Source of the DNA: Candidatus Pelagibacter communis
Lineage (GTDB): Bacteria; Pseudomonadota; Alphaproteobacteria; Pelagibacterales; Pelagibacteraceae
Direction of reading: 5' to 3'
Length of the DNA stretch: 64,000 nucleotides
Assembly: GCF_012932795.1 (NCBI RefSeq)
Contig: NZ_LANA01000002.1
Coordinates: 295,419-359,418, forward strand
The notes beneath the pieces were generated by a model that saw only the letters and a list, made by a program, of their open reading frames with translations, was not told the origin of the DNA and did no database searches. The stretch's first letter is position 1; every line of letters begins with the position of its first letter. This document shows, piece after piece, positions 42,028 to 53,460 of the stretch. A program made the translations under genes and the position numbers.

Positions 42028-44594
42028 TAAGCCAAGTTATCATCAATTTTTATTGCTGAAACAACTTTTTCATCACCAGATAATTTAATAATTCTTACAC
42101 CTTGTGTATTTCTCCCAGCAGTTCTGATTTCTTTAACAGCAACTCTAATAACTCTGCCTTTGTTTGTTGAAATCATTATTTCATCAGACTCAAACACTGG
42201 AAAGGAAGAACATATACTTCCATTCCTTGGTGAATTAACTATACCAATTATACCTTTACCACCTCTATTGGTTGCTCTATAGTCTAAATGATTGGTTTTC
42301 TTACCAAAGCCATTTTCTGTAATTGATAATATAAATCTTTCTAGTGTTGATAAATCAGTTTTACTATCTTTAATATTTTTTACTTTTTCTTTGTTTACGA
42401 TGGACAAAGAAACAATTTCATCATTAGGTGCTAATTCAATTCCTTTAATACCCTTTGAAGATCTTCCCTTAAAAATTCTTAGTTTTTTTGACTCAAATCT
42501 AATGCACTTTCCATTTTTTGTACTTAACATTATATCTTGATCATCTTTACAAATTTCTACACCAACAATTTTATCATTTGGGTCAAGTTTCATTGCAATT
42601 TTACCTGCTGTATTTATAGAAGAAAAATCGTCAAGGCTATTTTTTCTCACCTTCCCTTTTGCTGTTGCAAATACTATCTGTAAATTTTTTAAATCACTTT
42701 TATCTTCAGGAAATGGCATTATAGAGCTTATTGATTGGTGATTTTTTAAAGGTAAAATGTTAAATAATGACTTACCCTTTGAAGTTGTAGACCCTTCAGG
42801 AATTTTCCATGCTTTAACTTTATAAACTAATCCCTCTGTTGAAAAGAAAAGAACTGAAGTGTGAGTATTAACAGATAATGTTTGTATAACAGAGTCCGCA
42901 TCTCTTGTTGTAATGCCAGATTTACCTTTACCACCCCTTTTTTGCTGTTTTACACTACTCAAAGCTCCTCTTTTAATGTAGCCCTGAAGTGTAACAGTTA
43001 TAATCACTGACTCCTTTTGAATTGTTTCTTCGATATCGTAATTTAATATTGCATCAATTATTTTAGTTCTTCTTGGGACTGAAAATTTTTCTTTAATAGA
43101 CTTAAGTTCTTCACTTATAACTCTTGAAAGTTCTTTTTTTGAGTTAAGAATCTTTTTATAAGATTTTATAAGATCTGCTAATTTCTTTATTTCAACTTCG
43201 ATTTCATTAATCCCTAATGCTGTTAATTTTTGAAGTCTTAGCTCTAAAATCGCTACAACTTGAGGCTCTGAGAATGAGTAAAGATTTTTTATTTTTTTTT
43301 CTTCAACTAAAGAAATTAATTTTAAAGACTTATTGATTTTCCATTTAGTTTTTAATAATTGCTTTTTAGCATCATCAGGTGTTTTTGAAGATCTAATAAT
43401 TTTTATAATTTTATCTAAATTTTCAACTGAAACAGAAAGACCAATTAATATATGGGCTCTATCCTCAGCCTTTTTTAAATCATATTTGGTTTTTTTTACT
43501 ATTACATCTTCACGAAATGTTAAAAAGTTAGTTAAGAAATCTTTTAAATTACAAATTTTTGGTTTACCCTCAACAATAGCAAGTGTATTAAATCCAAATG
43601 AACTTTCAATAGATGTATTTTTATAAAGCTGTCTTTTGATCGTTTCTGGCTCGACACCATTTCTCAAATCAATAGCAACTCTGATACCTTCTCTATTTGA
43701 CTCATCTCTTATATCTCTAATACCTTCAATTTTTTTTTCTCTTACTAATTGAGCAATTCTTTCATTTAAAGCTGATTTGTTAACTTGATAAGGTACAGAA
43801 GTAATAACAAGTCTTTCCCTTCCATTTTTTTGTGCTTCAACGCTAATTTCTCCTCTGATTTTAAAAGAACCACGTCCAACATTATAACCTGCTTTAATAA
43901 TATCTTTTCCAATTATAACTCCACCTGTTGGAAAATCAGGACCAGGTATGTGTTTCATTAACTCCTTGATCTTAATATCTTTGTTTTCAATTAGTGCTAA
44001 AGTTCCATTTATAATCTCACCTAAATTATGAGGTGGTATACTTGTGGCCATACCAACAGCGATACCTCCAGCTCCATTAACCAATAAATTTGGATATTGT
44101 GCCGGTAAAACTGTTGGCTCTTTTTCTGTTTCGTCATAATTACTTTTATATTCAATAGTGTTTTTTTCTATGTCATCGATTAAATATTGAGAAACCTTGG
44201 CTAATCTTGTTTCAGTATATCTCATTGCAGCAGCTGGATCTCCATCAATAGAACCAAAGTTACCTTGTCCTTGAACAAGTGGTAAGCTCATTGAAAAATC
44301 TTGAACCATTCTTACAAGAGCATCGTAAACAGACTGATCGCCATGGGGGTGATACTTACCAATAACATCACCTACAATTCTTGCAGATTTTCTAAATTGT
44401 TTTGACCAATCATAGCCACCTTTATACATAGCAAACAATATTCTTCTATGTACAGGTTTTAAACCATCTCTGACATCAGGAAGTGCCCTACTCACAATTA
44501 CACTCATTGCATATGACAAGTACGATGAGCTCATCTCATCATGCATTGAAATGAGTTTTATATTTTTATCTTTAGGGGTTTCTGTATCTTTCAT
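42027..44594 (-). CDS. gyrA: DNA gyrase subunit A
   Basis: This 855-residue protein has the GyrA breakage-reunion domain: [56 protein letters not shown] and [13 protein letters not shown] with the catalytic Tyr (about 123). The C-terminal half has the six-bladed wrapping domain, including [11 protein letters not shown] (GyrA box). The residue that is Ser83 in E. coli is Gln here (GDQS), which I recall as common in alphaproteobacterial GyrA. It is packed between ssb and coaD. Confidence 0.97.
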   Translation of the reverse strand: MKDTETPKDKNIKLISMHDEMSSSYLSYAMSVIVSRALPDVRDGLKPVHRRILFAMYKGGYDWSKQFRKSARIVGDVIGKYHPHGDQSVYDALVRMVQDFSMSLPLVQGQGNFGSIDGDPAAAMRYTETRLAKVSQYLIDDIEKNTIEYKSNYDETEKEPTVLPAQYPNLLVNGAGGIAVGMATSIPPHNLGEIINGTLALIENKDIKIKELMKHIPGPDFPTGGVIIGKDIIKAGYNVGRGSFKIRGEISVEAQKNGRERLVITSVPYQVNKSALNERIAQLVREKKIEGIRDIRDESNREGIRVAIDLRNGVEPETIKRQLYKNTSIESSFGFNTLAIVEGKPKICNLKDFLTNFLTFREDVIVKKTKYDLKKAEDRAHILIGLSVSVENLDKIIKIIRSSKTPDDAKKQLLKTKWKINKSLKLISLVEEKKIKNLYSFSEPQVVAILELRLQKLTALGINEIEVEIKKLADLIKSYKKILNSKKELSRVISEELKSIKEKFSVPRRTKIIDAILNYDIEETIQKESVIITVTLQGYIKRGALSSVKQQKRGGKGKSGITTRDADSVIQTLSVNTHTSVLFFSTEGLVYKVKAWKIPEGSTTSKGKSLFNILPLKNHQSISSIMPFPEDKSDLKNLQIVFATAKGKVRKNSLDDFSSINTAGKIAMKLDPNDKIVGVEICKDDQDIMLSTKNGKCIRFESKKLRIFKGRSSKGIKGIELAPNDEIVSLSIVNKEKVKNIKDSKTDLSTLERFILSITENGFGKKTNHLDYRATNRGGKGIIGIVNSPRNGSICSSFPVFESDEIMISTNKGRVIRVAVKEIRTAGRNTQGVRIIKLSGDEKVVSAIKIDDNLA

Positions 44595-44599
44595 AGAAA

Positions 44600-45061
44600 C
44601 TAAAATGGAATTTCATCATCCATATCATTAGGGGCTTGGGGACTATCATCAGGATTGCTAGTAGCAGCTTGAGAATTGTCATTTTGAATACCACCACCGC
44701 CCGTGTTTCCACCACCCAACATAGTAAGTGAAGAATTGTATCCTTGAATTACAATTTCAGTAGAATACTTGTCTTGACCAGATTGTTCATCTTTCCATTT
44801 TCTAGTCGTTATCTGTCCCTCAACATAAATTTGAGCACCTTTTTTCAAATATTGCTGAACAACATTGACTAACCCTTCATTAAATACAACTATTCGGTGC
44901 CATTCTGTTTTTTCTTTTTTTTCGCCAGTTGCTTTATCTTTCCAAGATTGGCTAGTAGCTAAACTTAAGGTGGCAAGACTTTTGCCATTTGACATTTGTT
45001 TGATTTCTGGATCTGCGCCTAATCGCCCAATTAATAATACTTTATTTAAACTTCCAGCCAT
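44600..45061 (-). CDS. ssb: Single-stranded DNA-binding protein
   Basis: This 153-residue protein has an OB fold (residues 1-110: [52 protein letters not shown]), then a Gly/Asn/Gln-rich linker and the acidic tail [16 protein letters not shown], the partner-binding tip. It coats single-stranded DNA. It diverges from uvrA 89 bases away, the usual alphaproteobacterial pair. Confidence 0.97.
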   Translation of the reverse strand: MAGSLNKVLLIGRLGADPEIKQMSNGKSLATLSLATSQSWKDKATGEKKEKTEWHRIVVFNEGLVNVVQQYLKKGAQIYVEGQITTRKWKDEQSGQDKYSTEIVIQGYNSSLTMLGGGNTGGGGIQNDNSQAATSNPDDSPQAPNDMDDEIPF

Positions 45062-45150
45062 AATATTTTATAAGTGTTTATTTATTTATTTAGTTTTATA
45101 TCACAATATAAACTCAATATTAATTTTATTAATTTAAAGCAACTAAAATT

Positions 45151-48003
45151 ATGATCAAAAAGATAGTTATCAAGGGTGCAAAGGAGCATAATTTAAAGAA
45201 TGTTTCTGTAGAAATACCCAAAGATCAATTTGTTGTAATTACTGGCCTTTCTGGTTCAGGAAAATCCTCACTAGCATTTGATACTGTCTATGCAGAAGGA
45301 CAAAGAAGATATGTTGAAAGTTTATCAGCTTATGCACGTCAATTTTTAGATAAAATGAAAAAACCCAATGTCGATCTTATTGAAGGTTTAAGTCCTGCGA
45401 TTGCAATCGAACAAAAAAATACATCTAAAAACCCAAGGTCAACTGTAGCTACTGTTACAGAAATTTATGATTACATGAGAGTGTTGTTTGCAAGGGCGGG
45501 CATACCCTACTCCCCATTTACTGGAAAGCCAATAACTTCTCAAACTATCACACAAATTGTTGATTTAATTAAAAAACTACCAAAAAAATCTACAATCTAT
45601 ATTTATGCTCCAGTGGTTAGAGGTCGCAAAGGTGAATATAAAAAAGATATTTTAAGTTACAAAAGAAGAGGATTTAGAAAAATAAAAATAGACAATGTTT
45701 TGTATGACATAGAAAAATCACCAAATTTAGATAAAAAACTTAAGCATGATATTTCAGTCTTAGTTGATAGAATTGTTTTAAACTCAAAACTAGGTAATAG
45801 ATTGGCTGAAAGTGTTGAGGCAGCAGTTAATCTCTCAAGTGGATTAGTTTTTGTTGAATACGAAGATGAAACTTTACCTCAAAAATTTAGGAAAATAGAA
45901 AAATTGATTTACTCAACAAAGTTTGCATGTCCAGAAAGTGGTTTTACAATTGAAGAAATTGAACCAAGACTTTTTTCTTTTAACAGCCCGTATGGAGCTT
46001 GTGAAGAATGTGAAGGTATAGGAATTAAGCTTAATGTAGATCCTAATTTGGTAGTACCAGATGAAAGAATGACGATTGCAGATGGGGCAATTGAACCATG
46101 GGCAAAATCTACAACACTTTATTATGCACAAACATTAGCTTCTATTGCTAAACATTATGATTTTTCTTTAGATGAAAAATGGAAAAAACTTCCCAAAAAA
46201 GTTAAAGATGTAATTTTGTATGGTTCTGATGAAGAGGAAATTAAATTTAATTATGATGATGGATATGAAAAATATTCTCATAAAAAAACTTTTGAAGGAG
46301 TTATAAATAATCTTGAAAGAAGATTTTTAGAATCTGATAGTGAATGGAAACGAGAAGCTATTTCCGAATATCAATCAGACTCTGCTTGTGAAGGTTGTAA
46401 TGGTGATAGACTTAAAGAAGAAGCTTTATGTGTTAAAATTGATAATCTTAATATTAGTGAAGTTACAAAAAAATCGATCTTAGATTCTGCTCAATGGTTT
46501 AAAAATTTAGAAAAAAACCTTGATAAAAGACAGTTCAAAATTGCTGAACACGTATTAAAAGAAATTAACGAAAGACTAAATTTTTTACTAAATGTAGGAT
46601 TAGATTATCTAACTCTATCAAGAGAGTCGGGAACTCTTTCTGGTGGTGAGGCTCAAAGAATAAGATTAGCTTCTCAAATTGGATCTGGATTAACAGGAGT
46701 TTTGTATGTACTAGATGAACCTTCAATCGGCTTACATCAAAAAGACAATATAAAACTGATTAATGCTCTAAAAAGATTGAGAGATTTAGGTAATACAGTA
46801 ATTGTAGTAGAACATGATACTGAAACAATGGAAAATGCAGACCATATTATTGATATGGGTCCCGAAGCTGGAACTAATGGTGGTCAAATTACAGCGCAAG
46901 GGACTTATGAAGAAATAAAAAAGAACAAAAATAGTATTACTGGACAATATTTATCTAATAAAAAGATAATTGATATTCCAAAGATTCGAAGGCTAGCCAA
47001 AAATGGTAGATTTATTGAAATCATTGGTGCTAGTGGTAATAACTTAAATAATGTTAATCTTAAAATCCCAACAGGAAGTTTTACATGTGTCACTGGGGTT
47101 TCAGGTAGTGGAAAATCCACTTTAATATTACAAACATTATACCACGCGTTAAATTTAACACTTAATAATAAAGCCAGAAAAGCTCCTAAGGCGTTTAAGA
47201 ATTATAAAGGTGTAGAATTAATTGATAAGATTATTGATATTGACCAATCACCAATAGGAAGGACTCCAAGATCAAACCCTGCAACTTACACAGGGGCATT
47301 TGGGCCAATTAGGGATTGGTTTACAAGTTTACCTGAGTCAAAAACTCGAGGCTATAAACCTGGTAGGTTCTCTTTTAATGTAAGAGGTGGAAGATGTGAG
47401 GCATGCGAAGGAGATGGTGTGATTACATATGAAATGCATTTTCTTCCAGATGTTTATATACAATGTGATGAATGTAAGGGAACTAGATACAATAGAGAAA
47501 CTCTTGAAATTAAGTTTAAAGATAAAAGTATTGCAGATGTTTTAAATATGTCTGTAGACGAAGGTTGTGAATATTTTGAGAATATATCAAATATTAAAAC
47601 AAAATTACTAACTCTAAAAAAAGTTGGGTTGGGGTATATAAAAATTGGACAGCAAGCAACTACTTTGTCTGGCGGTGAAGCTCAGAGAATAAAACTTGCA
47701 AAGGAATTGTCAAAAAGATCGACTGGTAGAACTATGTATATTTTAGACGAACCAACAACTGGTCTACATCAACATGATATTAAAAAATTATTAGAAATTC
47801 TTCATACTTTTGTCAAACTTGGAAATACCGTGGTTGTTATTGAACACAATTTAGATGTTATTAAAACAGCTGATTATATTGTTGATATGGGTCCTGAAGG
47901 AGGTGTTAAAGGTGGTAATATTATCGCAGAGGGAAAACCAGAAGAAATAATCAATATTAAGGGTAGTTATACAGGTCAATTTTTAAAACCATTGCTAACA
48001 TAA
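45151..48003 (+). CDS. uvrA: Excinuclease ABC subunit A
   Basis: This 950-residue ABC protein has two ATPase halves: [38 protein letters not shown] (Walker A 1), signature [27 protein letters not shown]; and [46 protein letters not shown]. Zinc modules lie at [12 protein letters not shown] and in the second half at [17 protein letters not shown]. It finds damage in nucleotide excision repair. It faces ssb. I could not find a GTTC-N7-GTTC SOS box in the 89-bp intergenic gap. Confidence 0.98.
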   Translation: MIKKIVIKGAKEHNLKNVSVEIPKDQFVVITGLSGSGKSSLAFDTVYAEGQRRYVESLSAYARQFLDKMKKPNVDLIEGLSPAIAIEQKNTSKNPRSTVATVTEIYDYMRVLFARAGIPYSPFTGKPITSQTITQIVDLIKKLPKKSTIYIYAPVVRGRKGEYKKDILSYKRRGFRKIKIDNVLYDIEKSPNLDKKLKHDISVLVDRIVLNSKLGNRLAESVEAAVNLSSGLVFVEYEDETLPQKFRKIEKLIYSTKFACPESGFTIEEIEPRLFSFNSPYGACEECEGIGIKLNVDPNLVVPDERMTIADGAIEPWAKSTTLYYAQTLASIAKHYDFSLDEKWKKLPKKVKDVILYGSDEEEIKFNYDDGYEKYSHKKTFEGVINNLERRFLESDSEWKREAISEYQSDSACEGCNGDRLKEEALCVKIDNLNISEVTKKSILDSAQWFKNLEKNLDKRQFKIAEHVLKEINERLNFLLNVGLDYLTLSRESGTLSGGEAQRIRLASQIGSGLTGVLYVLDEPSIGLHQKDNIKLINALKRLRDLGNTVIVVEHDTETMENADHIIDMGPEAGTNGGQITAQGTYEEIKKNKNSITGQYLSNKKIIDIPKIRRLAKNGRFIEIIGASGNNLNNVNLKIPTGSFTCVTGVSGSGKSTLILQTLYHALNLTLNNKARKAPKAFKNYKGVELIDKIIDIDQSPIGRTPRSNPATYTGAFGPIRDWFTSLPESKTRGYKPGRFSFNVRGGRCEACEGDGVITYEMHFLPDVYIQCDECKGTRYNRETLEIKFKDKSIADVLNMSVDEGCEYFENISNIKTKLLTLKKVGLGYIKIGQQATTLSGGEAQRIKLAKELSKRSTGRTMYILDEPTTGLHQHDIKKLLEILHTFVKLGNTVVVIEHNLDVIKTADYIVDMGPEGGVKGGNIIAEGKPEEIINIKGSYTGQFLKPLLT

Positions 48004-48041
48004 ATTATGAAAAACAATATAAAGATTGATCTTTTTAGTGT

Positions 48042-48650
48042 ATGATTATTAGAATCATGGGAAATTTGCTTTCTTCTTTACCTAAAACTATCCACGCATC
48101 TCTAGGATTAGCTTTAATTGTTTTCTTGGGATTATTTTATGGGAACGGAGGGTTCGATTTTGATACAATTTTTTGGAGTTGGTTAACAAGACTTGTTCAT
48201 GTAACTGTCTCGATTATGTGGATTGGTTTACTTTGGTATTTTAATTTTGTTCAAATTCCTAACATGACAAAAATTCCTGATGAACAAAAACCTGCTATAG
48301 GAAAAGTGATTGCACCTGCTGCACTTTTTTACTTCCGTTGGGCTGCATTATTGACAGTAGTTTCAGGTTTAATTCTATCTTATTTAAATGGATATTTACA
48401 TGATGCTATGACTTTAGGTGCTGGGGGAAAAAGTACAGCTATTGGTATTGGTATGTGGCTTGGTTTATATATGGCTTTTAACGTTTGGTTTATAATTTGG
48501 CCAAATCAAAAAAAAGCTTTGGGTATTGTTGAATGTGAACCAGATGTAAAAGCTAAATCTGCTAGAACTGCAATGTTGTTTTCAAGAACTAACACCCTTT
48601 TATCTTTACCAATGTTATTATCAATGGTAGCAGCACAGAATCTTTATTAG
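48042..48650 (+). CDS. PuuD-like (DUF989) membrane protein, cytochrome domain absent
   Basis: This 202-residue protein has four to five membrane segments and matches the N-terminal part of PuuD urate hydroxylases: WSWLTRLVHVTVSIMWIGLLWYFNFVQIP, FYFRWAALLTVVSGLILSYLNG and GIGMWLGLYMAFNVWFIIWPNQKKAL. Full PuuD enzymes continue into a cytochrome c domain with CxxCH; none is present here. Conserved His and Trp suggest that heme or metal binding remains possible. A start five codons later (ATG 48057) is an option. Confidence 0.7.
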   Translation: MIIRIMGNLLSSLPKTIHASLGLALIVFLGLFYGNGGFDFDTIFWSWLTRLVHVTVSIMWIGLLWYFNFVQIPNMTKIPDEQKPAIGKVIAPAALFYFRWAALLTVVSGLILSYLNGYLHDAMTLGAGGKSTAIGIGMWLGLYMAFNVWFIIWPNQKKALGIVECEPDVKAKSARTAMLFSRTNTLLSLPMLLSMVAAQNLY

Positions 48651-48651
48651 T

Positions 48652-49539
48652 TTATTCCGAATCCTCTTTAAGAATAGTTTTTTGAGAAACTCTAAGTTTA
48701 ACAAGAACTGGGTTTGCAATATATATAGATGAATAAGTTCCAAATATAACACCCATAATCATAGCTAAAGAAAAACCTTTTAATATCTCACCACCAAATA
48801 AGTAAATTGAAACTAGAGCAAGTAAGGTTGTTACAGACGTAATTATAGTTCTAGAAAGAGTTTCATTTATTGAAATATTTGTGAGTTCAAAAATTTTAAT
48901 ATCAGAAAATTTCTTAAGATTTTCTCTAACTCTATCATAGATAACTACTGTATCATTCATTGAGTAGCCAACAATTGTTAAAACAGCAGCAACTATTGAC
49001 AAGTTTATCTCTAAATTTAATAGTGAAAAAAGACCCAAAGTTATAATAACATCATGAAACAAGGCTAGAATTGCTCCTAAGCTAAATTGCCATTCAAATC
49101 TTATCCATATATAAAATAACATAGCTACTAATGATAGTGCGATTGCTATGATTCCTGATTTTAATAATTCAGCACTTACTTTTGGACCAACATTTTCAAC
49201 TCTTCTAAAATTAAAAGAATTTCCAACAGATAATCTTAATTTTTTTTTAATAACTTCAATTGCATTGGTACTAGTATCTTTTTTTTCAATCTTAATTAAA
49301 TAATCATTTTCATTACCAAATTTTTTAACGTTAAAATCTCCAATATTCATTTTACTAAAAGATTGTCTTAAAGAAGTAACATTAATATTCTTATCATCAG
49401 CTCTTAATTCAATAAGTGTACCACCTTTAAAATCTACACCAAAATTAAGCCCTTTAAAAAATAGCAATAAAATTGAAATTACAACCAGACTTAAAGACAT
49501 CAAATTAAATAGTTTATAAAATTTGTTGAAATTGATCAT
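48652..49539 (-). CDS. secF: Protein translocase subunit SecF
   Basis: This 295-residue protein has six membrane segments and the SecF motifs: LNFGVDFKGGTLIELRA near the N-terminus, VGPKVSAELLKSGIIAIALSLVAMLFYIWIRFEW, VAAVLTIVGYSMNDTVVIYDRVREN and SINETLSRTIITSVTTLLAL. With SecD it uses the proton gradient to pull proteins out on the periplasmic side. It is one base from secD. Confidence 0.97.
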   Translation of the reverse strand: MINFNKFYKLFNLMSLSLVVISILLLFFKGLNFGVDFKGGTLIELRADDKNINVTSLRQSFSKMNIGDFNVKKFGNENDYLIKIEKKDTSTNAIEVIKKKLRLSVGNSFNFRRVENVGPKVSAELLKSGIIAIALSLVAMLFYIWIRFEWQFSLGAILALFHDVIITLGLFSLLNLEINLSIVAAVLTIVGYSMNDTVVIYDRVRENLKKFSDIKIFELTNISINETLSRTIITSVTTLLALVSIYLFGGEILKGFSLAMIMGVIFGTYSSIYIANPVLVKLRVSQKTILKEDSE

Positions 49540-51093
49540 TTATATTAATTTATCCTTTTCTTTATTTTTAACCACATAAAGACCTGTAAACATTCTAGCT
49601 ATAAAATAAACAGAAAATAGTGTAGTGAAAATACCAACACCCAAAGTTACAGAAAAACCTTTGATGGGTCCAGATCCCATAAAAAATAAAATAATTGCAG
49701 CAATTAATGTTGTTATATTTGCGTCTATAATCGCGGTTTTTGATTTAACGTAGCCACTATCAAAGGCAATTATATTATTTTTTTCTTTTTTACATTCTTC
49801 TTTAATCCTTTCAAAAATCAACACATTAGCATCTACTGCCATCCCGACTGTTAAAATTATACCTGCTATACCTGGTAATGTTAATGTAGCCTCAAATAAA
49901 GTTAAGATGCCAATTAAAAAAAACAAATTAACTAGTAATGTTACATTAGCAATCAAACCAAATATTTTATATTTAATAAGCATAAAAAAGATTACCAATA
50001 AGAAACCAATCATAAGAGCTATAACTCCAGCTTTAATTGAGTCCTTACCAAGATCCGGTCCTACTGTTCGTTCTTCAATTATGCTTAGTGGTGCTGGTAG
50101 GGCACCAGACCTTAAAAGCAAAGCTAAATCAGTAGCTGACTGAAAAGTGAAGTTGCCACTAATTTGACCATTTCCACTTGCTATAGTGTCTCTAATTACT
50201 GGAGCACTAACAATTTTACCATCTAAAACTATTGCTAATTGCTTACCAATCCCTGCGCTTGTTGCTTTGCCAAATCTTTTAGCCCCAACCCTATCTAGAG
50301 TAAATGAAACTACAGTTTCGTTTGTTTGATTGTTCATCTGTGGTTGAGCATCTAGTAAATTTTCACCATTCAAGATTATTCTTTTACTTACCATGACTTC
50401 AGTAGCACCATCCTCAAACGAAAGCATTTCTGTGCCAAAAGTATCGTTATTATTTTGCGTAACGAATCTAAATGTTAAATTTGCAGTTTTTCCCAATAAA
50501 GACTTTATTCTCATAGGATCATCTAGACCAGGAAGTTCAACTAGGATACGATTGTTACCTCTTTTTAATATATTTGGCTCATTAGTACCCACTTCATCAA
50601 CTCTTCTTCTAACAATTTCAATTGCTTGATCTTGGGAAGATGTTTTTATTTCAATAAGTCCATATTTTGAGAGTACTAATGTAAATTTATCGTCTTCTAT
50701 TGATAAGTCAAATTGATGTGATTTATATTGATTGTAATAAGGATTAATTTCACTTTCTTTATCTAAAAAAAATTCTTTAACTAATTCTTGATTATTTTTA
50801 GCTACAATAAAAATTATTTTATTATCTACTATTCTTAAATCGTTAAATTTTATTTTCTTATTTTTAAAAAAATTTCTTATTAAAGTTGTAGTATTTTGTA
50901 ATTTTTGTGTTTTAACTGGACCATTATCAATTTCAAGTAATAGATAAGAACCACCCTGTAAATCTAAACCTAGGTTTATTTTTTTAGATATAAAACTATC
51001 TTCAGAGTTTTGAAGGTTAGATGAGGCAATAAAAATGAAAAAAAGTGAAACTAAAAAAACTAAAACAATTCTTAGTTTAGAAAAGTATAACAC
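49540..51093 (-). CDS. secD: Protein translocase subunit SecD
   Basis: This 517-residue protein has a first membrane segment, NLGLDLQGGSYLLLEI, a large periplasmic part with VRRRVDEVGTNEPNILKRGNNRILVELPGL, then GAVPAPLSIIEERTVGPDLG-like (GALPAPLSII), and five C-terminal segments with GMAVDANVLIFERIKEE. The start is a GTG (51093); no ATG lies near it. It is the partner of secF and follows yajC by 12 bases. Confidence 0.97.
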   Translation of the reverse strand: MLYFSKLRIVLVFLVSLFFIFIASSNLQNSEDSFISKKINLGLDLQGGSYLLLEIDNGPVKTQKLQNTTTLIRNFFKNKKIKFNDLRIVDNKIIFIVAKNNQELVKEFFLDKESEINPYYNQYKSHQFDLSIEDDKFTLVLSKYGLIEIKTSSQDQAIEIVRRRVDEVGTNEPNILKRGNNRILVELPGLDDPMRIKSLLGKTANLTFRFVTQNNNDTFGTEMLSFEDGATEVMVSKRIILNGENLLDAQPQMNNQTNETVVSFTLDRVGAKRFGKATSAGIGKQLAIVLDGKIVSAPVIRDTIASGNGQISGNFTFQSATDLALLLRSGALPAPLSIIEERTVGPDLGKDSIKAGVIALMIGFLLVIFFMLIKYKIFGLIANVTLLVNLFFLIGILTLFEATLTLPGIAGIILTVGMAVDANVLIFERIKEECKKEKNNIIAFDSGYVKSKTAIIDANITTLIAAIILFFMGSGPIKGFSVTLGVGIFTTLFSVYFIARMFTGLYVVKNKEKDKLI

Positions 51094-51105
51094 TTTAGTT
51101 TAATA

Positions 51106-51390
51106 TTATTTTTTTACTTCAGGAGCGTTAAGTAATCCTTGGATACCTGTGGCTTTGATAATTTCAACTTTTACGTTGTCGGCAATTTGCACCTCAACTT
51201 TTTCATTATCAATAATTCTTTCAACTGTTCCGATTATACCTGCATTTGTCACTACCTTGTCTCCTCTTGATAAGTTTTCAACCATAGCCTTATGTTCTTT
51301 GACTTTCTTTTGTTGAGGTCTTATTAAAAAAAAGTAAAAAATAACAAAAATTAAAATTAGTGGTATAAATTGGCCTATTCCTTGATCCAT
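51106..51390 (-). CDS. yajC: Preprotein translocase accessory subunit YajC
   Basis: This 94-residue protein has one N-terminal membrane segment (FIPLILIFVIFYFFLIRPQQKKVKEHKAMV, the YajC FLIRPQ signature), then GDKVVTNAGIIGTVERI and a short basic C-terminal part. It joins SecDF. In related genomes surE, pcm and nlpD lie between serS and yajC; here serS follows directly after 53 bases. Confidence 0.95.
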   Translation of the reverse strand: MDQGIGQFIPLILIFVIFYFFLIRPQQKKVKEHKAMVENLSRGDKVVTNAGIIGTVERIIDNEKVEVQIADNVKVEIIKATGIQGLLNAPEVKK

Positions 51391-51443
51391 AAATCTCCTT
51401 GATTAAAATGAATACTTACAACATCTCTCTAATTAAAACAACT

Positions 51444-52703
51444 TTAAATCTTAGAAATTTTCTCTAAATTGTTCATGTAGGGCTTTAAAACCTTTGGTAC
51501 ATTAACAGATCCATCTTCTTCTTGATAATTTTCCAATATAGCAACTAGAGTTCTTCCAATTGCTAATCCGCTACCATTTAATGTTCCCACAAAGACAGTA
51601 TCTTTATTATCATCTTTATATCTTGTTTTCATTCTTCTAGCTTGAAATGAGCCACAAGAAGAGCAGCTTGAGATCTCTCTATATTTATTCTCTGATGGAA
51701 GCCAAACTTCTATATCAAAAGTTTTTTCAGCACTAAAACCCATATCACCAGTACATAAAACAATCTTTCTGTAAGGTAATTCTAATAGATCTAATATTTT
51801 AGTAGCACAATCTGTCATTCTACCAAGTTCTGCCAAACATTTGTCTGTTTCAACAATACTTACCATTTCAACTTTATAAAATTGGTGTTGTCTGATCATC
51901 CCTTTTGTATCTTTACCATAGCTACCAGCTTCTTTTCTGAAGCAAGGAGTAGATGCAACAAATCTCATCGGTAAATTCTTTTTATCAATAATTTTATCCT
52001 TAACTATATTTGTTAAAATTACCTCAGCTGTTGGAATTAAAAATTTTCTGTCACTAGAGTCATAAAGCTTAAGTTCAAATTGATCATTATCGAACTTGGG
52101 CAATTGACCAGTTCCAAACATTGAAGATTCGGTGGCTATTAAAGGAGGTGAAATTTCTTTATAACCATTGTTATTAACATGAATATCAAGCATAAAATTA
52201 GAAAGTGCTCTTTCTAATAAAGCAAGCTTATCTTTTACAAAAACAAATCTTGAGCCTGTAGTTTTTGTTGCTAAATCAAAATCTAACATATCTAAGTTTT
52301 CACCCAATTCATAATGTGACTTTGGTTTAAATAAGAATTCAGGTATTTTTCCAGATTTTGAAATTTCTGTATTTGAGTTTTCATCTTTACCAATAGGGAC
52401 ATCTGAAAGGGGGATATTTGGAATAGATGCTAATATAGATTCTAATTGTTCTTTTGTAATTACTTGTAATTTATTAATTTTTTCAATTTCTAATGAAATA
52501 CTTTTAGATTTTTCAAAAAGAGTCTTATCTTTTGATTTTGAAATATCTTTTTTTTCTTTTTCAAGGGCCTCTTTCTGTTGAATAAATTTTCTATTATCTT
52601 TATCTAAAATTAATATCTTATCTAGATCAATATTTAAAAATCTTTTATCCAAAGCTTTTTTAAAACCTTGTTTATCGTTTCTAATTTCTTTTATGCTATG
52701 CAT
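51444..52703 (-). CDS. serS: Seryl-tRNA synthetase
   Basis: This 419-residue class II synthetase has the long N-terminal coiled coil (residues about 10-105, charged and Lys-rich), then PTAEVILTNIV, RFVASTPCFRKEAGSYGKDTKGMIRQHQFYKVEMVSI (motif 2) and LNGSGLAIGRTLVAILENYQEEDGSV (motif 3). It charges tRNA-Ser. Its start overlaps the tatC stop by 8 bases. Confidence 0.97.
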   Translation of the reverse strand: MHSIKEIRNDKQGFKKALDKRFLNIDLDKILILDKDNRKFIQQKEALEKEKKDISKSKDKTLFEKSKSISLEIEKINKLQVITKEQLESILASIPNIPLSDVPIGKDENSNTEISKSGKIPEFLFKPKSHYELGENLDMLDFDLATKTTGSRFVFVKDKLALLERALSNFMLDIHVNNNGYKEISPPLIATESSMFGTGQLPKFDNDQFELKLYDSSDRKFLIPTAEVILTNIVKDKIIDKKNLPMRFVASTPCFRKEAGSYGKDTKGMIRQHQFYKVEMVSIVETDKCLAELGRMTDCATKILDLLELPYRKIVLCTGDMGFSAEKTFDIEVWLPSENKYREISSCSSCGSFQARRMKTRYKDDNKDTVFVGTLNGSGLAIGRTLVAILENYQEEDGSVNVPKVLKPYMNNLEKISKI

Positions 52704-53460
52704 TTATATCATTTCTTTTTTCAATAATATTTACTGAAAATATAGATAGTTCATACAAAATTAATAATGGTATTGCCAGCCCAATCTGGGTAATAGGATC
52801 AGGCGGTGTTAATAATGCAGCGGTAGCAAAAATTATTACCACAACATATTTTCTTCTTTCTCTAAGAAATTTTGCATCGACAATCCCTACTCTTGCTAAA
52901 AGACTTAAAACAACAGGTAGTTGAAAACTTATCCCAAAAGCAAAAATTAACTTCATTATAAGAGAAAGATATTCATTAACTTTTGCTTCTAATTGAATAG
53001 GCAAGCCTGTTGAAACACCCGTGCTTTCAAAGGAAAGAAAAAATTTAATAGCAAGAGGCATTATCAAATAATAAACCAACATGCCTCCTAAAAAAAATAA
53101 TATAGGAGTTAGTATTAAATATGGAATAATTGCAATTTTTTCATGCTTGTAAAGTCCTGGTGCAATAAACTTCCAAATTTGAATTAAGATATAAGGACAA
53201 GTTACAAAAAATGCAGCAAAGAAGGAAACTTTAAGATAAGTTAAAAATGTTTCTTGTAAAGCTGTAAAAATTAATCTTCTATCTGTACCACTATCTTTTA
53301 CTGCTTTTGCAAATGGTTCGACTAAAAAACCATAAAGATGCTCAGAAAAAAAATAGCAACAAATAAAAATAATAAATAAAAAAATAAACGAATGGATTAG
53401 TCTTTTTCTTAATTCAGTTAAGTGACTAACAAAGCCGCCCTCATTATCAGATTTTATCAT
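52696..53460 (-). CDS. tatC: Sec-independent protein translocase subunit TatC
   Basis: This 254-residue protein has six membrane segments. It starts near FVSHLTELRKRLIHSFIF, the TatC HLxELRxR signature with the conserved Glu of the signal-peptide binding site, and continues YKHEKIAIIPYLILTPILFFLGG and AFGISFQLPVVLSLL. The start at 53460 (MIKSDNEGG) is chosen; an ATG at 53496 is open but would lie deep inside tatB. It receives twin-arginine substrates with TatB. Confidence 0.94.
   Translation of the reverse strand: MIKSDNEGGFVSHLTELRKRLIHSFIFLFIIFICCYFFSEHLYGFLVEPFAKAVKDSGTDRRLIFTALQETFLTYLKVSFFAAFFVTCPYILIQIWKFIAPGLYKHEKIAIIPYLILTPILFFLGGMLVYYLIMPLAIKFFLSFESTGVSTGLPIQLEAKVNEYLSLIMKLIFAFGISFQLPVVLSLLARVGIVDAKFLRERRKYVVVIIFATAALLTPPDPITQIGLAIPLLILYELSIFSVNIIEKRNDINA

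Noticed and set aside
42027..44594. Fluoroquinolone-resistance change in GyrA (Gln at the Ser83 position)
   Set aside because: GDQS is common in alphaproteobacterial GyrA as far as I recall, so it is a lineage trait rather than an acquired change.
45062..45150. SOS (LexA) operator between ssb and uvrA
   Set aside because: No GTTC-N7-GTTC or CTG-N10-CAG element is present in the gap.
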